Notes: a model not told the origin generated them from the sequence alone. A stretch of DNA of 64,000 nt from Bacteroidota bacterium (GCA_027490225.1 JAIXYK010000040.1:17520-81519); one strand, 5' to 3'. Shown: positions 31,697 through 43,075, numbered from the stretch's first letter. A program made the numbers and translations.

Positions 31697-32745
31697 TATC
31701 TTGGAACTTCAATAGATTCGATAATTCTTTTGATTACTTTGAAAGTATCAACTCCTTCCATTTCTTTTTCAGGCATTAATTGCACCCTGTGATTTAAAAC
31801 AGGAAAAGCTACAAATTTTATATCATCCGGAGTTACAAAAGATCTTCCATTAATTGCTGCATAAGCTTTTGAAGATTTTAAAATTGCAAGCGATGCCCGA
31901 GGTGAAGCGCCAAGAAACAAATCAGCATCGTTTCTTGTTTGAACGACGATTGCAGCTATGTAGTCAATTAACTCATCTTTAATAAATACCTTTTCAACCA
32001 GCCCTTTAATTTCAGCTATTTTTTCAGGATTTAATATTTTTTTAACATCATTTAATTTCGAATTTTTAAAATCATTGCTAAACCTTCGCAAAATCTTTTT
32101 TTCATCTTCTAAATGAGGATATGTAATTTGAATTCGGAACAAAAAACGGTCTAATTGTGCTTCCGGCAACCTATAAGTTCCTTCTTGTTCAATTGGATTT
32201 TGCGTTGCTAAAACCAAAAAGGGATTTTCTAGTTGATATGTAATTCCATCTACACTTATTTGTTGTTCTTCCATTACCTCAAATAATGCAGCTTGGGTTT
32301 TTGCAGGTGCTCTATTTATCTCATCAATCAATACTACATTTGAAAAAACAGGACCTTTATTAAAAGTAAATTCTGAAGTTTTTAAGTTAAAAATACTTGT
32401 TCCCGTTACATCACTTGGCATCAAATCGGGAGTAAACTGAATACGCGAATAATCCAGTTGAAGGCATTTTGCTAAAATTTTGGCAGAAAGAGTTTTTGCA
32501 ATTCCAGGAACACCTTCAATCAACATATGTCCACCAGCAAACATTCCTGTAAGCATATATGTTATCAAGTTCTGCTGACCAACAAGTACATTTGAAAACT
32601 CTGTCTTTATTGCTTCTGCTGCATTTTTTACAGGTAAAACCTCTTCGTCAGGTAAATAGCTTTTATGTTCTGTAGGAATTGTTGTTATAATCTGTTCGGG
32701 ATTATTCCTATTTTCCTGTTCTTGATTAATTTCTAATTCATTCAT
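31696..32745 (-). CDS. MoxR family AAA+ ATPase
   Basis: 'GGHMLIEGVPGIAKTLSAKILAK', 'VVLIDEINRAPAKTQAALFEVMEEQQ', 'LVLATQNPIEQEGTYRLPEAQLDRFLF'. Confidence 0.95.
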   Translation of the reverse strand: MNELEINQEQENRNNPEQIITTIPTEHKSYLPDEEVLPVKNAAEAIKTEFSNVLVGQQNLITYMLTGMFAGGHMLIEGVPGIAKTLSAKILAKCLQLDYSRIQFTPDLMPSDVTGTSIFNLKTSEFTFNKGPVFSNVVLIDEINRAPAKTQAALFEVMEEQQISVDGITYQLENPFLVLATQNPIEQEGTYRLPEAQLDRFLFRIQITYPHLEDEKKILRRFSNDFKNSKLNDVKKILNPEKIAEIKGLVEKVFIKDELIDYIAAIVVQTRNDADLFLGASPRASLAILKSSKAYAAINGRSFVTPDDIKFVAFPVLNHRVQLMPEKEMEGVDTFKVIKRIIESIEVPR

Positions 32746-34007
32746 TTTTTAGAGGTGTTTAAAAATTTACTGATAAGTTTATAAAATTCAATTGCTTGAT
32801 TGTCTTCTAATTCGACGTAATTAATCAATAAATCGTATTTATTTTTAATTGCTTGAATATCTTCTTTGTTTACTCCTGATTTAATAGATAATTGAGTGAT
32901 GGCATCCTCATTTAATTCTGTTGCATAAATTCTGTATTTTTCTCGGATATACAGCAATAAATAGCGCATCTGATGTCTAATTAATGATGGATGATTTTTT
33001 TGAAGAAATTGCAAACGACCAATAGTATTTACAAATTCAAGCGAACTATTATTTAAAGGTTCAATAACTTTAATGGCTTTTTGTTGTCTTTTAATGCCAA
33101 TTAAAAGATAACTCAATAACAAAAGTATGAAAGTATACCAGGCCCATCTTAGCGCTTCATTATTAAGGATAAAGCTTAGAGGGCTTTTACCAGTGCCACT
33201 TCCATTATTTTGATATTGATTTTTTTGCCAAGAAAGGGCATATTGGTCTAAAACAATATCACCTTCAGGTAAATAACTCAAAACCTTGGCAACATATTCA
33301 GCTCTATCTGCATGAATAAGATGATAGTTAGAAAAGAATAGTGGATTGGTATGATAAAAAATGCGCCCCTTACCAAGTTTTAAGGAGCAGAAATTCACAT
33401 AACCTGTTTCAAGAAAGCCTAGCGCTTCTAAATTACTTCCTGTTTCAAATTGATTTCCATTTAAATGTTTCCAGTAATGTTCAGCTTTTTTATCTGCATT
33501 TTGGTAATGGAAATTATAACTTTCAGTTCTTTTTAAACTCGAACTATAAAAATTGGAAGTAATATTGGAGTCGTTGATGTCAAATCTATGGTTCCATTCC
33601 AAAGGATAAAAAGTGTTGAATTTAAATATGCTATCAATTTTTTCAGGTAACTCAGTTGCAATAATTAATGCTGTATTTCCTTTTTCAATCCAATGGATAA
33701 GTGAATCTGAATTTCTGTTATTCAAATACATTACTTGACCAAGAAAAATAAAGTTTGATGGTCCTTTTTTTATGTCAGGAAGACCTGTTTTTAAATAAGA
33801 TTTTTTATTGATATTAAATTCATGTTTTGGAAAATAATCATCTAATAGATTTGAAAAAATATAACCTCCATAAGGCTCGATATCGCTGGCCTTATAAGAT
33901 TCAGACCAGTCAAATTTGTTATTATTTCTATTTAAATAAACAAAATAGATAATTAATCCAATTACTAAAGTTATTACAAAAGTTATGATAAGTCCCTTTC
34001 CCTTCAT
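32742..34007 (-). CDS. DUF4350-like membrane protein
   Basis: N-terminal TM, ThuA-like extracytoplasmic domain, second TM 'WAWYTFILLLLSYLLIGIKR'; position in a MoxR/DUF58 cluster. Confidence 0.7.
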   Translation of the reverse strand: MKGKGLIITFVITLVIGLIIYFVYLNRNNNKFDWSESYKASDIEPYGGYIFSNLLDDYFPKHEFNINKKSYLKTGLPDIKKGPSNFIFLGQVMYLNNRNSDSLIHWIEKGNTALIIATELPEKIDSIFKFNTFYPLEWNHRFDINDSNITSNFYSSSLKRTESYNFHYQNADKKAEHYWKHLNGNQFETGSNLEALGFLETGYVNFCSLKLGKGRIFYHTNPLFFSNYHLIHADRAEYVAKVLSYLPEGDIVLDQYALSWQKNQYQNNGSGTGKSPLSFILNNEALRWAWYTFILLLLSYLLIGIKRQQKAIKVIEPLNNSSLEFVNTIGRLQFLQKNHPSLIRHQMRYLLLYIREKYRIYATELNEDAITQLSIKSGVNKEDIQAIKNKYDLLINYVELEDNQAIEFYKLISKFLNTSKK

Positions 34008-34807
34008 AGAGCATTCTTTTTTTCAACCTCAAAGGGCTTCACATTACTTATGAATTCTTTAAAATTCATTTCAATTAATGTAAACTTGTTAAAATCAATT
34101 TTTCTTTTGCCAAACCAAGAATATTCAAAATGTAAGGTAAGTTCAGAAAATCTATCATAATAAATTGTAGTAAATAATTCATTACAATAGCTAGCATTCG
34201 TTTTGTCTTTTTTCCAAATTATCCATTTATTAATATACAATGTTGCAATAGATTTTAGATAATACAACCGAATGGCAAGACTAAAATTTTCTTCTTTAAT
34301 CGCTTCTTGTATTTTTAAGTCAATAACATCAATTGGTTTTTCGGTTTTATCTAAATCAATTATATTCCAATTATCTTCATCAATAACCCTCGTGTTTTTT
34401 GTATTTTGTTTTAAAATTAATATGATTATCAATATTAAAGCAAAGGCAACAACAATAATAAGAATTACTTGAAAAATTCCCAGATAACTTTTGCTTTCAG
34501 GTGGCTTAAAGTTATATTTTGATATTTCTTTTTCTTTTTCTTTTTTAATTATTTTTTCGTTGTAATTAAAACCATTAATAGTTTTTTCATATTTCTCCTT
34601 ATCAAAATTCCTAGTTTTTGTGTTGGTTTGATTTTGCTGTGCCGCATCATTTTCTGAGAATATTACAGCTTCTATTGCAGGAGCTACACTAATGGAATCA
34701 GAAACAACTTCTTCAATATATTCGGCAATAGAATCGGAAGACTCTTCAGAATTTTGTGAAAAACACCTTAAACTAATCAATAAGAAAAAAAACAAAAAAC
34801 GACTCAT
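34004..34807 (-). CDS. DUF4129-like membrane protein
   Basis: Signal peptide, TM 'IFQVILIIVVAFALILIIILIL', C-terminal 'AIRLYYLKSIATLYINKWIIWKKDKTNASYCNEL'. Confidence 0.7.
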   Translation of the reverse strand: MSRFLFFFLLISLRCFSQNSEESSDSIAEYIEEVVSDSISVAPAIEAVIFSENDAAQQNQTNTKTRNFDKEKYEKTINGFNYNEKIIKKEKEKEISKYNFKPPESKSYLGIFQVILIIVVAFALILIIILILKQNTKNTRVIDEDNWNIIDLDKTEKPIDVIDLKIQEAIKEENFSLAIRLYYLKSIATLYINKWIIWKKDKTNASYCNELFTTIYYDRFSELTLHFEYSWFGKRKIDFNKFTLIEMNFKEFISNVKPFEVEKKNAL

Positions 34808-36621
34808 TCTACATTAACAAGTTGGTGTGAAATTAATTTTTCTTTTAATCCTTTTGCTTCTTTAATCTCTATAACAGAATAATAATGAATAGCATAACCT
34901 GCTAAAAGAACAGGAATAAAAAATAAAATCCCAGCTGCATTTGGCAACAAAGAAATGAAACCTTTTAACCAAATATAATTTTTGCCTTCTGTATTAATTA
35001 ACCATTCTAACATAGATAAATTTAATAAGCTTGATGCAGCATTTATTAATAACATCCATAAGTATCCTATTATTACCATTGCAGTATAGAATCCATATAA
35101 GTTTAAAAAACCAACTAAGAATAACTGCCACGTTGTTTTCAAAGCCTGCAATACCGGCTCATTGGAAAGTTGAACGCCAATAGTTAGAAATAGAAGTACA
35201 GGAAATAAGAAGAAAAGAAAAACAGTGCCGATGTAATCTGGAATCATCAACGCAAAAAATAAGGAAGAAATAATCCATGTTGCGAAGAATTTTCCAAATG
35301 TACTATTCTTTTTAAATTGAATTTCTTCAGGATTTAATTTTTCATTTCTTCTCCAATAATATCCAAAAAAAGTTGAAAGCAAAGTAAATGCAGTAACATA
35401 ATATAAGTAAATTAATGGAAAATTTAATAATCCACTCATTGGTAAATTACCAATTAGACCTCTAATATAATCCTCTTCTGGGTTAATAAAATATAACTGG
35501 GCAAAACAAAAAGCAATGGAAATAGATACAATTGGAAAAATTAGTTTACCTATGATTTGGTTGAATACCGTGAATGATTCTCCAAAAATTTGACCAGCAT
35601 TTTTTATTGTTTCGAAGGAAAATTCAAAGATTTTGCTGCTAGGAATACGCGCATCATTTAATCTGAAAGGAATTCCTTTCTTGCCAATTTTTTTAGGAAG
35701 CCAATAAAAATAAGCGAGTATTAAAATAAACTCAGATAGAATTATTATAAACCTAATAACATCGTTTAATTCAGTTAATCTGGTAATAAATCCTTCAATT
35801 AACCCTGCAACAATAAAAATAGGACTAATTCCAATCATTATTTTTATAGCTGATCTTGCAGATATTCTAAGAGCTTGCATTCTGGTGAAAGTTCCGGGAA
35901 GTACAATACCTTTTCCCATTACTAAACCGGCTCCTCCAGCTAAAATGATGGCTGAAATCTCTAAAGCTCCATGCATCCAAATTGTCAAAGCTGATTCCAC
36001 AAAAAGCCCTTTTTCAATAAAAAAATACTGAAAAACCCCAACCATTATTCCATTGTATACCATTATTCCTATGGTGCCAATTGCAGCAAATAAACCAAAA
36101 ATGAAAGTTCTGTAAGCCACCATCAGGTTATTTATGGTGATGCCTAAAAACATATTTACTCCATTTCCATCTTTGTAAACTGCCATTGGATCGCCATTGC
36201 TAATATTGGTTTCAGTCATTTGTATATAACTGTTACCTAATATTGAAGCGCAAAAATTAGGGTCGAAAATGCTAGACACCACTCCTAATGCCATTGAAAG
36301 TATAAAAATGATAAGAGAAAGGCGCAATTCTTTGCGTGATAAATATAAAATTTCGGGTAAATCCTGTTTCCAGAAAAAGGTAAATTTCTTCTTTTGATTT
36401 AATGTATTACGATATAAGCTTCCGAAGACCTTTTGAGTTAATTGATTCAAATAAACTCTTACAACTCGGTTTTTATAAAAAGTTCTGGCATAAGACAAAT
36501 CATCGGCTACTTGAATAAACAACTCACTCAGGCGATCAGGATCTTTGTTTGTCTGCTCAAGTTGTTGCTCGAGCTCTTCCCATTTTTTTCGGTTTTGTTC
36601 TATAAACCGAGTTTCTTTCAT
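34804..36621 (-). CDS. SpoIIM-domain (stage II sporulation protein M-like) polytopic membrane protein
   Basis: 'NNLMVAYRTFIFGLFAAIGTIGIMVYNGIMVGVFQYFFIEKG...WMHGALEISAIILAGGAGLVMGKGIVLPG' characteristic. Confidence 0.85.
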   Translation of the reverse strand: MKETRFIEQNRKKWEELEQQLEQTNKDPDRLSELFIQVADDLSYARTFYKNRVVRVYLNQLTQKVFGSLYRNTLNQKKKFTFFWKQDLPEILYLSRKELRLSLIIFILSMALGVVSSIFDPNFCASILGNSYIQMTETNISNGDPMAVYKDGNGVNMFLGITINNLMVAYRTFIFGLFAAIGTIGIMVYNGIMVGVFQYFFIEKGLFVESALTIWMHGALEISAIILAGGAGLVMGKGIVLPGTFTRMQALRISARSAIKIMIGISPIFIVAGLIEGFITRLTELNDVIRFIIILSEFILILAYFYWLPKKIGKKGIPFRLNDARIPSSKIFEFSFETIKNAGQIFGESFTVFNQIIGKLIFPIVSISIAFCFAQLYFINPEEDYIRGLIGNLPMSGLLNFPLIYLYYVTAFTLLSTFFGYYWRRNEKLNPEEIQFKKNSTFGKFFATWIISSLFFALMIPDYIGTVFLFFLFPVLLFLTIGVQLSNEPVLQALKTTWQLFLVGFLNLYGFYTAMVIIGYLWMLLINAASSLLNLSMLEWLINTEGKNYIWLKGFISLLPNAAGILFFIPVLLAGYAIHYYSVIEIKEAKGLKEKLISHQLVNVE

Positions 36622-36673
36622 ATTGTTATGGTGTATATTCGTTCCCGAAAATACGTTTAATTTAATTGCAAGT

Positions 36674-37405
36674 ATGCGTAGGATTGAAATTATTACACCT
36701 CAAAATGTTCCCATTCAATATCAACTAGCTAATGTTAGAGAAAGGGCCATTTCATTTATGCTGGACATGATCATTCTATTCATTTCTCTTTTGTTTTTTT
36801 TTCTTTTATTACAGACTCTAGGCAGCGATGACTCTCAACAAATAATATACTTGGCTGTATTGATGCCAATATTTTTGTTTTACAGCTTTGCATTTGAACT
36901 TTTTTTAAATGGACAAAGTCCAGGTAAAAAGGTAATGGGTTTGAGAATAGTAAAATTGTCGGGTGCAGATTTATCTATTTCTGATTATACTTTGCGATGG
37001 GCTTTCAGATGGATTGATATTTGGGGCTCACTGGGAGCTATTGCAGCATTGAAAGTAAGTGCATCTCATAATGGACAAAGGATTGGAGATTTGTTGGCAG
37101 ATACTTCCGTAATAAAAATAAAACCCGATTTTAATGTTACATTAAGTGATTTACTTTCGATTAAAACTGTTGACACAACCACAATTGAATTTTCAAACAT
37201 TGTTAGTTTTAGTGATAATGAAATGCTATTAATTAAACAGCTAATAGATAGGCAAAAAAAGTATCCGAATGAAGCACACAATCAATTAATTAAAGATGCT
37301 GCAAGAGGAGTTGCTACACGTTTGGGTTTAGAAAAATACCCAGGCGATGCAAGGGAGTTTTTAAGCAAAACCTTGAACGAATACGTTGCAATTACAAGGT
37401 CTTAG
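36674..37405 (+). CDS. RDD family membrane protein
   Basis: 'VRERAISFMLDMIILFISLLF', 'GQSPGKKVMGLRIVK', 'GQRIGDLLADTSVIK'. Start assigned at MRRIEIITP inside ORF 36545..37405. Confidence 0.85.
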   Translation: MRRIEIITPQNVPIQYQLANVRERAISFMLDMIILFISLLFFFLLLQTLGSDDSQQIIYLAVLMPIFLFYSFAFELFLNGQSPGKKVMGLRIVKLSGADLSISDYTLRWAFRWIDIWGSLGAIAALKVSASHNGQRIGDLLADTSVIKIKPDFNVTLSDLLSIKTVDTTTIEFSNIVSFSDNEMLLIKQLIDRQKKYPNEAHNQLIKDAARGVATRLGLEKYPGDAREFLSKTLNEYVAITRS

Positions 37406-37416
37406 ATTTCAATTTT

Positions 37417-39717
37417 TTAAAATTTCAAATTCACACCTATACTTGGTAGTATTGGTAATTGATTGATTCTTTCGAAAAGTACCCTGTTAAAATAAAATAT
37501 ATTCTCTCTATTATAAGTATTTGTAACACCTGCAGTGAATTCAAACATACTTCTATCACCTACAGGAAGGGTTTTCTTTAAATTGATGTCTAAACGATGG
37601 TACTGAGGAAGCCTGCCTTGGTTTAATTGACCGAAAGTTGTTCCTAAAGTTCCGTTAGAAGTGGTATAGTCGCTGTTAATATTTCCTGAAAGATTATTGT
37701 TTTCATAGAATCCCTGCGTTTGAGTAAATGGAAATCCTGAACCATAATTCCATCGTGCATTAAATTCCCAATCTAGTTTCTTACCAAAATTGTATGAGAA
37801 TACTAAGTTTACGTTGTGTCTTCTATCCCAAACAGGAGCATAATCTATCAACTCATCTTCACGTGTAACTTTCATTAATGAATAAACCGCCCAGACATAT
37901 AACCTTTTAAATTCGTATTTTAATAGAAAATCAATTCCTTGCGATTTTCCTCTTTCCATTACAAAATCCTTTTTATAAATATCTGCAATGGCTTCATTAT
38001 CTTGGTTATCGTCGTATAATTTGTTTCTATTTATATTTGTTAACTGATTGAAATTGAAATAATAGCCCTCTACATTTAACTTTAAGTTTTTGGTGAAATT
38101 TGCTTCAAAACCTGCTATCAAGTGTCTTGCTTTTTGAAGTTTACTTGTTACATCTTCACCTTTAAAACTTGTAGGTGAGTTATCTGGTGCTGAAAGGAAT
38201 CCATAAAAAAGATTTACAACATCTCTGTCAGAAACTGCTGCGATAAGATTTTGGCTATACAATCCAGCAGCTAATTTCAGCCTAAAATTATCAGTTACAT
38301 TTAATTTCATTCCAATGCGTGGCTCTGGCGAGAATTCTCCCAATGATGCATAATAATGACCTCTGATGCTTGGTTCTAAAATTAAATTACCAATAATTGC
38401 TTTGTATTTTAAGAATCCTGCAAGTTCAGTGTTGTTTTCATTCTGCTCTATCTTTCTATTTAAATCATTGTAAAAAGTATAATTGGTGGTAAGTCCAATT
38501 GCTTCAAAACCATAGGTAACCTCATTCTTGCCAATAAAATATTTAAAGTTGATTCCAAAATTAAATCCATCAATTTTACTATTGTTGTCATTTTTATTTG
38601 CCTGTTTTAGGTTGATAGCATAGCTGGAATAGCTAAACGCTCCATCAATTAAAACGCTTGAGCTATTTGGTATTAATACGAAATTACTTCCTACACCAGA
38701 TGACTTCCAACTTAAATCTTGTAAACTTTGGTAAGTTACTTTATCTGTGAAATTAAAACCTGAAATATTTAATTTGCTTCCATTGTCTCCGTAAAATGAA
38801 AGTTTTCCATATAAATCTCTAAAGTTAAATGGCAACCCCGCAGTATCTACATAAGGATAGAATACCTTAGAACTTTGCTTTAAGTAACTGGTTCTTGCGC
38901 TTAAAATGTAAGATGAAGAACCACCTTTTCCCTCTTTAAATTTGCTTAATGGACCTTCAAGTTGAAGTTTCGATACAAATGGACTAACAGAAACTTTACC
39001 TCCAATTTGTTTTTTATCTCCATCTTTGGTAGTAATTTTCATGATTGAAGAAACTCTTCCGCCATACTCAGCGCCAAAACCACCAGTATATACATCGGCA
39101 TTTCTAATAATATCTGTATCAAAAACTGAGAATAGACCGATGGAATGGAATGGATTGTAAATGATCATTCCATCTAACAATACTTTGTTTTGAATAGGCG
39201 CTCCTCCGCGAATATACAATTGTCCTCCTTGGTCACCCGTAAAAGTTACACCAGGAAGCACTTGTAAATACTGCGCTAAATCAGGTTCAGCTCCTACAGT
39301 AGGTAATTTGTTTATTTCTTTAGAAGTGATGGTTGTTACAGAAGTACCAACTTTGGTGCGTTCTTCTTCTTTGTCACCCCGAACTTCAAATTCTTTTAAT
39401 TGTAATTGTCTTGGATTTGCGTATAAATTCTGATTCAAAAGCTGCCCAGCTTTCAATGATATTTTAATAGAAATGCTATCGAAACCAGAAGATGTAAATA
39501 GCAAAGTATAATTACCTTCCGGAATTTTAGAAATGGCATAAAATCCATTTACATCTGTTGGTCCTCCAAATTGAGTTCCTTTTAAATATACATTGTTGAA
39601 TATAATTGGTTCCCCATTATCTTTATTGTAGAGGAAACCACGCACCGTAGCAGTTTGAGAAAAGGCTGAAACGCTTGAAATCAGCAACAAGCAGAAGAGG
39701 TAAAGATTTTTAATCAT
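37417..39717 (-). CDS. TonB-dependent receptor with N-terminal carboxypeptidase-like regulatory domain
   Basis: 'ATVRGFLYNKDNGEPIIFNNVYLKGT', plug 'QYLQVLPGVTFTGDQGGQLYIRGGAPIQNKVLLDGMIIYNPFHSIGLFSVF', beta-barrel C-terminus. Confidence 0.9.
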   Translation of the reverse strand: MIKNLYLFCLLLISSVSAFSQTATVRGFLYNKDNGEPIIFNNVYLKGTQFGGPTDVNGFYAISKIPEGNYTLLFTSSGFDSISIKISLKAGQLLNQNLYANPRQLQLKEFEVRGDKEEERTKVGTSVTTITSKEINKLPTVGAEPDLAQYLQVLPGVTFTGDQGGQLYIRGGAPIQNKVLLDGMIIYNPFHSIGLFSVFDTDIIRNADVYTGGFGAEYGGRVSSIMKITTKDGDKKQIGGKVSVSPFVSKLQLEGPLSKFKEGKGGSSSYILSARTSYLKQSSKVFYPYVDTAGLPFNFRDLYGKLSFYGDNGSKLNISGFNFTDKVTYQSLQDLSWKSSGVGSNFVLIPNSSSVLIDGAFSYSSYAINLKQANKNDNNSKIDGFNFGINFKYFIGKNEVTYGFEAIGLTTNYTFYNDLNRKIEQNENNTELAGFLKYKAIIGNLILEPSIRGHYYASLGEFSPEPRIGMKLNVTDNFRLKLAAGLYSQNLIAAVSDRDVVNLFYGFLSAPDNSPTSFKGEDVTSKLQKARHLIAGFEANFTKNLKLNVEGYYFNFNQLTNINRNKLYDDNQDNEAIADIYKKDFVMERGKSQGIDFLLKYEFKRLYVWAVYSLMKVTREDELIDYAPVWDRRHNVNLVFSYNFGKKLDWEFNARWNYGSGFPFTQTQGFYENNNLSGNINSDYTTSNGTLGTTFGQLNQGRLPQYHRLDINLKKTLPVGDRSMFEFTAGVTNTYNRENIFYFNRVLFERINQLPILPSIGVNLKF

Positions 39718-39793
39718 AAAATTTAATCGGGCGCAAGATATAATTAATCTATCTTGTTTAATAGAGACAAAAACATGGATTTATCGCAATAAA

Positions 39794-40630
39794 TTACACA
39801 ACCAATTGCAAAATAACCCAATAAACTGGCGCTGAAAAGAAAGTAGAATCGAAACGGTCTAAAATTCCGCCATGGCCTGGTAAAATAGTTCCTGAATCTT
39901 TAATACCTGTTTGGCGTTTGAGCATAGATTCTAAAAGGTCGCCAAGTGTACCAGTAATTGACATGATTACACCTGTTATAATCCAAGCCCATAATGGCAT
40001 TGTTCCTAATTGGTAAAATGCTGCAATTCCTACTAATCCAGCTGTAATTAAGCCTCCAATAAATCCTTCTAAGGTTTTTTTGGGTGATAGGCGTTCGAAC
40101 AATTTATGTTTTCCGAATGCTCTTCCAGAAAAATAAGCTCCTGTATCGCTTGCCCACATGAAGAAAAAGAAAAACAATACCCTCCAGCCATTATAATTTC
40201 CGGCATTATCCATTGAACTTATCGTTAAAAGCCCAATGGGAAGTGCTACATATATACTGCTAAAAAAAACTGCCCCTAAATTCTCCAGACTTTTTTCTTT
40301 ATTTCTAAACAATTCAATAGCAAAAAGCAATAAATAAAACCCAATAAATGAAACGAAAATCAACAGGATTTCTTTGCCAAGAAAACTTAAATCATCTCTA
40401 AACAAAGCAAAAAACAAACAGGCAACGAAAAGAGAAATGTTTCCTGCAAATACAAAGATTTTATTAGGAAAAATATTTATTTTTTGGAAGATGTTATTTA
40501 ACTCATAGCTTCCAACAATTATTATAAATAGTGCAATACAAGCGAGTGCATATTCACTCCATAAAATTCCACCAATAAGTGTAACACCGAAAATAGTTCC
40601 TGTAACTATTCTTTGTTGCAAATTAGTCAT
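39794..40630 (-). CDS. cdsA: Phosphatidate cytidylyltransferase
   Basis: 'SDTGAYFSGRAFGKHKLFERLSPKKTLEGFIGG' and 'GDLLESMLKRQTGIKDSGTILPGHGGILDRFDS'. Confidence 0.95.
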   Translation of the reverse strand: MTNLQQRIVTGTIFGVTLIGGILWSEYALACIALFIIIVGSYELNNIFQKINIFPNKIFVFAGNISLFVACLFFALFRDDLSFLGKEILLIFVSFIGFYLLLFAIELFRNKEKSLENLGAVFFSSIYVALPIGLLTISSMDNAGNYNGWRVLFFFFFMWASDTGAYFSGRAFGKHKLFERLSPKKTLEGFIGGLITAGLVGIAAFYQLGTMPLWAWIITGVIMSITGTLGDLLESMLKRQTGIKDSGTILPGHGGILDRFDSTFFSAPVYWVILQLVV

Positions 40631-40835
40631 TCTTTTCTGTTTCTTTTATAATTTGTATGGCAAGTAAAACATCTTCTTGGGAAACAAATAACTCATATTC
40701 TGCCATCCAAGGATAAGCGGAGGAAGGTTTATCAACCACATGGGCTTCGATATTGTTGTTGATTAATATTTGTTGCAATAGATACACTTTTGTGCTATCG
40801 CCACTATTGTAAATTGGAGTATGGTTGTCTTTCAT
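40623..40835 (-). CDS. DUF2007-like putative signal transducing protein
   Basis: 70 aa 'YNSGDSTKVYLLQQILINNNIEAHVVDKPSSAYPWMAEYELFVSQEDVLLAIQII'. Confidence 0.8.
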   Translation of the reverse strand: MKDNHTPIYNSGDSTKVYLLQQILINNNIEAHVVDKPSSAYPWMAEYELFVSQEDVLLAIQIIKETEKND

Positions 40836-40852
40836 AAGTAACGAAGCTAGAT

Positions 40853-40884
40853 AAAAAAAGCGACTTTTAAGGGTCGCTTTTTTT
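40853..40884. terminator. Bidirectional-looking terminator between ftsH and the DUF2007-cdsA genes
   Basis: aaaaaaagcgac-ttttaagg-gtcgcttttttt; A/T tracts on both sides. Confidence 0.85.
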
Positions 40885-40903
40885 TAATTTCACAAGAAGG
40901 GAA

Positions 40904-43075
40904 TTACTCAGTTTTTTGTGAATCTGTAATTGACTCTGTTTCTTTTACAGAAGGATTTAATTTCTCAGCAGCTTCAGCTTTTTCTTTTTCGGCGGCATCA
41001 GTTTTTGCTTTTTCAGCAATTCCGTTATTGGTGACTAATTCCTTGTTTTCTTTGTAAGAAGTAGAAATGTCTTTGGCTGCAATGTGGTCGTCTTTGTCAA
41101 AAGGACGTTTACCGAAAATTTCTTCTAAATCTTCTCTGAAAATTACTTCGTGTTCTAATAATTTATCTGCGAGTGCAGTTAGTTTTTCCTTGTTTTCAAG
41201 TAAAATGCCTTTCGTTCTAGCATAAGCCAAATCAATCAATTTTTTAACCTCTTCGTCAATTATTTCAGCAGTTTTATCACTGTATGGCCTGTTAAACTGG
41301 TACTCAGCTTGTCCACTGGAATCGTAGTAACTAATGTTTCCAATTTTCTCGTTCAAGCCATAAATTGTGATCATTGCGTATGCTTGTTTTGTAATTTTTT
41401 CTAAATCACTTAATGCTCCTGTAGAAACTTTTCCGAAAATGATGTCTTCAGCAACACGTCCGCCAAGGGCAGCACATATTTCATCAAACATTTGCTCGAA
41501 AGTTGTAATCTGGCGCTCTTCAGGCAAGTACCATGCAGCACCAAGCGATTGTCCACGGGGTACAATGGTAACTTTAACCAAAGGTGAAGCATGTTCTAAT
41601 AACCAACTTACAGTAGCATGTCCGGATTCATGATAAGCAATAACTCTTTTTTCGTGAAGCGAAATGATTTTGTTTTTCTTTTCTAATCCACCAATGATGC
41701 GGTCTACAGCATCTAAGAAATCTTGTTTTCCAACAGCATCTTTATTTTTACGGGCAGCAATCAAGGCAGCTTCGTTGCAAACGTTAGCAATATCTGCTCC
41801 TGAGAAACCAGGAGTTTGACGTGCTAAAAATTCAATATCTACTGTTTGGTCAGTTTTTACTGGTCCCAAATGCACTTTGAATATTTCCTGACGACCATTT
41901 AAATCGGGAAGTTCGACATAAATCTGGCGGTCGAAACGTCCCGGACGCATCAATGCTCTGTCTAAAATATCAGCACGGTTAGTTGCAGCAAGAATTATTA
42001 CTCCGCTATTAGTGCCGAAACCATCCATTTCTGTTAACAACTGGTTCAGCGTGTTTTCGCGTTCATCATTAGCACCTGCCATTGGGTTTTTGCCACGGGC
42101 ACGGCCAATTGCATCTATCTCATCGATAAAAATAATAGAAGGTGCTTTTTCTTTGGCTTGTTTAAACAAGTCACGCACACGGCTAGCACCGACTCCAACA
42201 AACATTTCTACGAAATCTGAACCGCTCAAAGAAAAGAATGGAACTTGCGCTTCTCCAGCCACAGCTTTGGCAAGTAATGTTTTACCAGTTCCCGGAGGGC
42301 CAACTAATAAGGCGCCACGAGGAATTTTACCTCCTAAGACTGTATATTTTTTTGGATTTTTAAGGAAATCGACAATTTCACGGATTTCAATTTTGGCTTC
42401 ATCTAAACCTGCTACATTGTCGAAAGTTATAGAAACGCTGGTGTCTTTATCGAAAAGTTGTGCACGACTTTTTCCAATATTAAAAATTTGACCGCCGCCG
42501 CTTCCTCCGCCCATTCTGCGAATGAGTAACATCCAAAAAAGAAATACGACACCTAATAGAATTACCCAGCTAACAATTTCTCCACTCCAGTTTTTGCGTG
42601 CTTCATAATTGGCATTCACACGTTGTTCAGCGGGTAAAGCTTCTTGAGATTTCTCAATCACTTTATTTAGTTCTTCAATAGAACCAATATAATAATTGTA
42701 ATGCGGACCATTTTCTGCATTGGTGTTTGTCATTGATGGAGAGCGCAAATCGCGGTATTCTGGATTTTTTAATAATGCATCTTTTTTTAAAGTAATTTCA
42801 GCATATTCTCTATTAACAACAGTTATTTCTTTTACATCTCCAGCTTGCAGGATTTTTGCAAATTTTTCAGTTTTTATATCGCGGGTGTTTGTTCCAACAT
42901 TATAAAAATAGCTTGCTATAAAAAGGACTGTAATTACACCCCAAATCCAATAGAAGTTATTTCCGCTATTTCCAGTGCTTCCTGTTTTAGGTTTGCCGGA
43001 AGTTTGAAAAAAGTTTCGTTTTTTCTCGTTACTTTTTGGAGGATTTTCTTTTGATTTATCTTTTGTATCTGCCAT
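40904..43075 (-). CDS. ftsH: ATP-dependent zinc metalloprotease FtsH
   Basis: '[51 protein letters not shown]', '[10 protein letters not shown]' HExxH. Start taken at MADTKDKS. Confidence 0.96.
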   Translation of the reverse strand: MADTKDKSKENPPKSNEKKRNFFQTSGKPKTGSTGNSGNNFYWIWGVITVLFIASYFYNVGTNTRDIKTEKFAKILQAGDVKEITVVNREYAEITLKKDALLKNPEYRDLRSPSMTNTNAENGPHYNYYIGSIEELNKVIEKSQEALPAEQRVNANYEARKNWSGEIVSWVILLGVVFLFWMLLIRRMGGGSGGGQIFNIGKSRAQLFDKDTSVSITFDNVAGLDEAKIEIREIVDFLKNPKKYTVLGGKIPRGALLVGPPGTGKTLLAKAVAGEAQVPFFSLSGSDFVEMFVGVGASRVRDLFKQAKEKAPSIIFIDEIDAIGRARGKNPMAGANDERENTLNQLLTEMDGFGTNSGVIILAATNRADILDRALMRPGRFDRQIYVELPDLNGRQEIFKVHLGPVKTDQTVDIEFLARQTPGFSGADIANVCNEAALIAARKNKDAVGKQDFLDAVDRIIGGLEKKNKIISLHEKRVIAYHESGHATVSWLLEHASPLVKVTIVPRGQSLGAAWYLPEERQITTFEQMFDEICAALGGRVAEDIIFGKVSTGALSDLEKITKQAYAMITIYGLNEKIGNISYYDSSGQAEYQFNRPYSDKTAEIIDEEVKKLIDLAYARTKGILLENKEKLTALADKLLEHEVIFREDLEEIFGKRPFDKDDHIAAKDISTSYKENKELVTNNGIAEKAKTDAAEKEKAEAAEKLNPSVKETESITDSQKTE

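Noticed and set aside
36545-36673. N-terminal extension of the RDD ORF, and similarly of the birA, rlmD and ftsH ORFs
   Set aside because: Extensions overlap divergent or neighbouring genes and lack family similarity; internal Met starts fit better.
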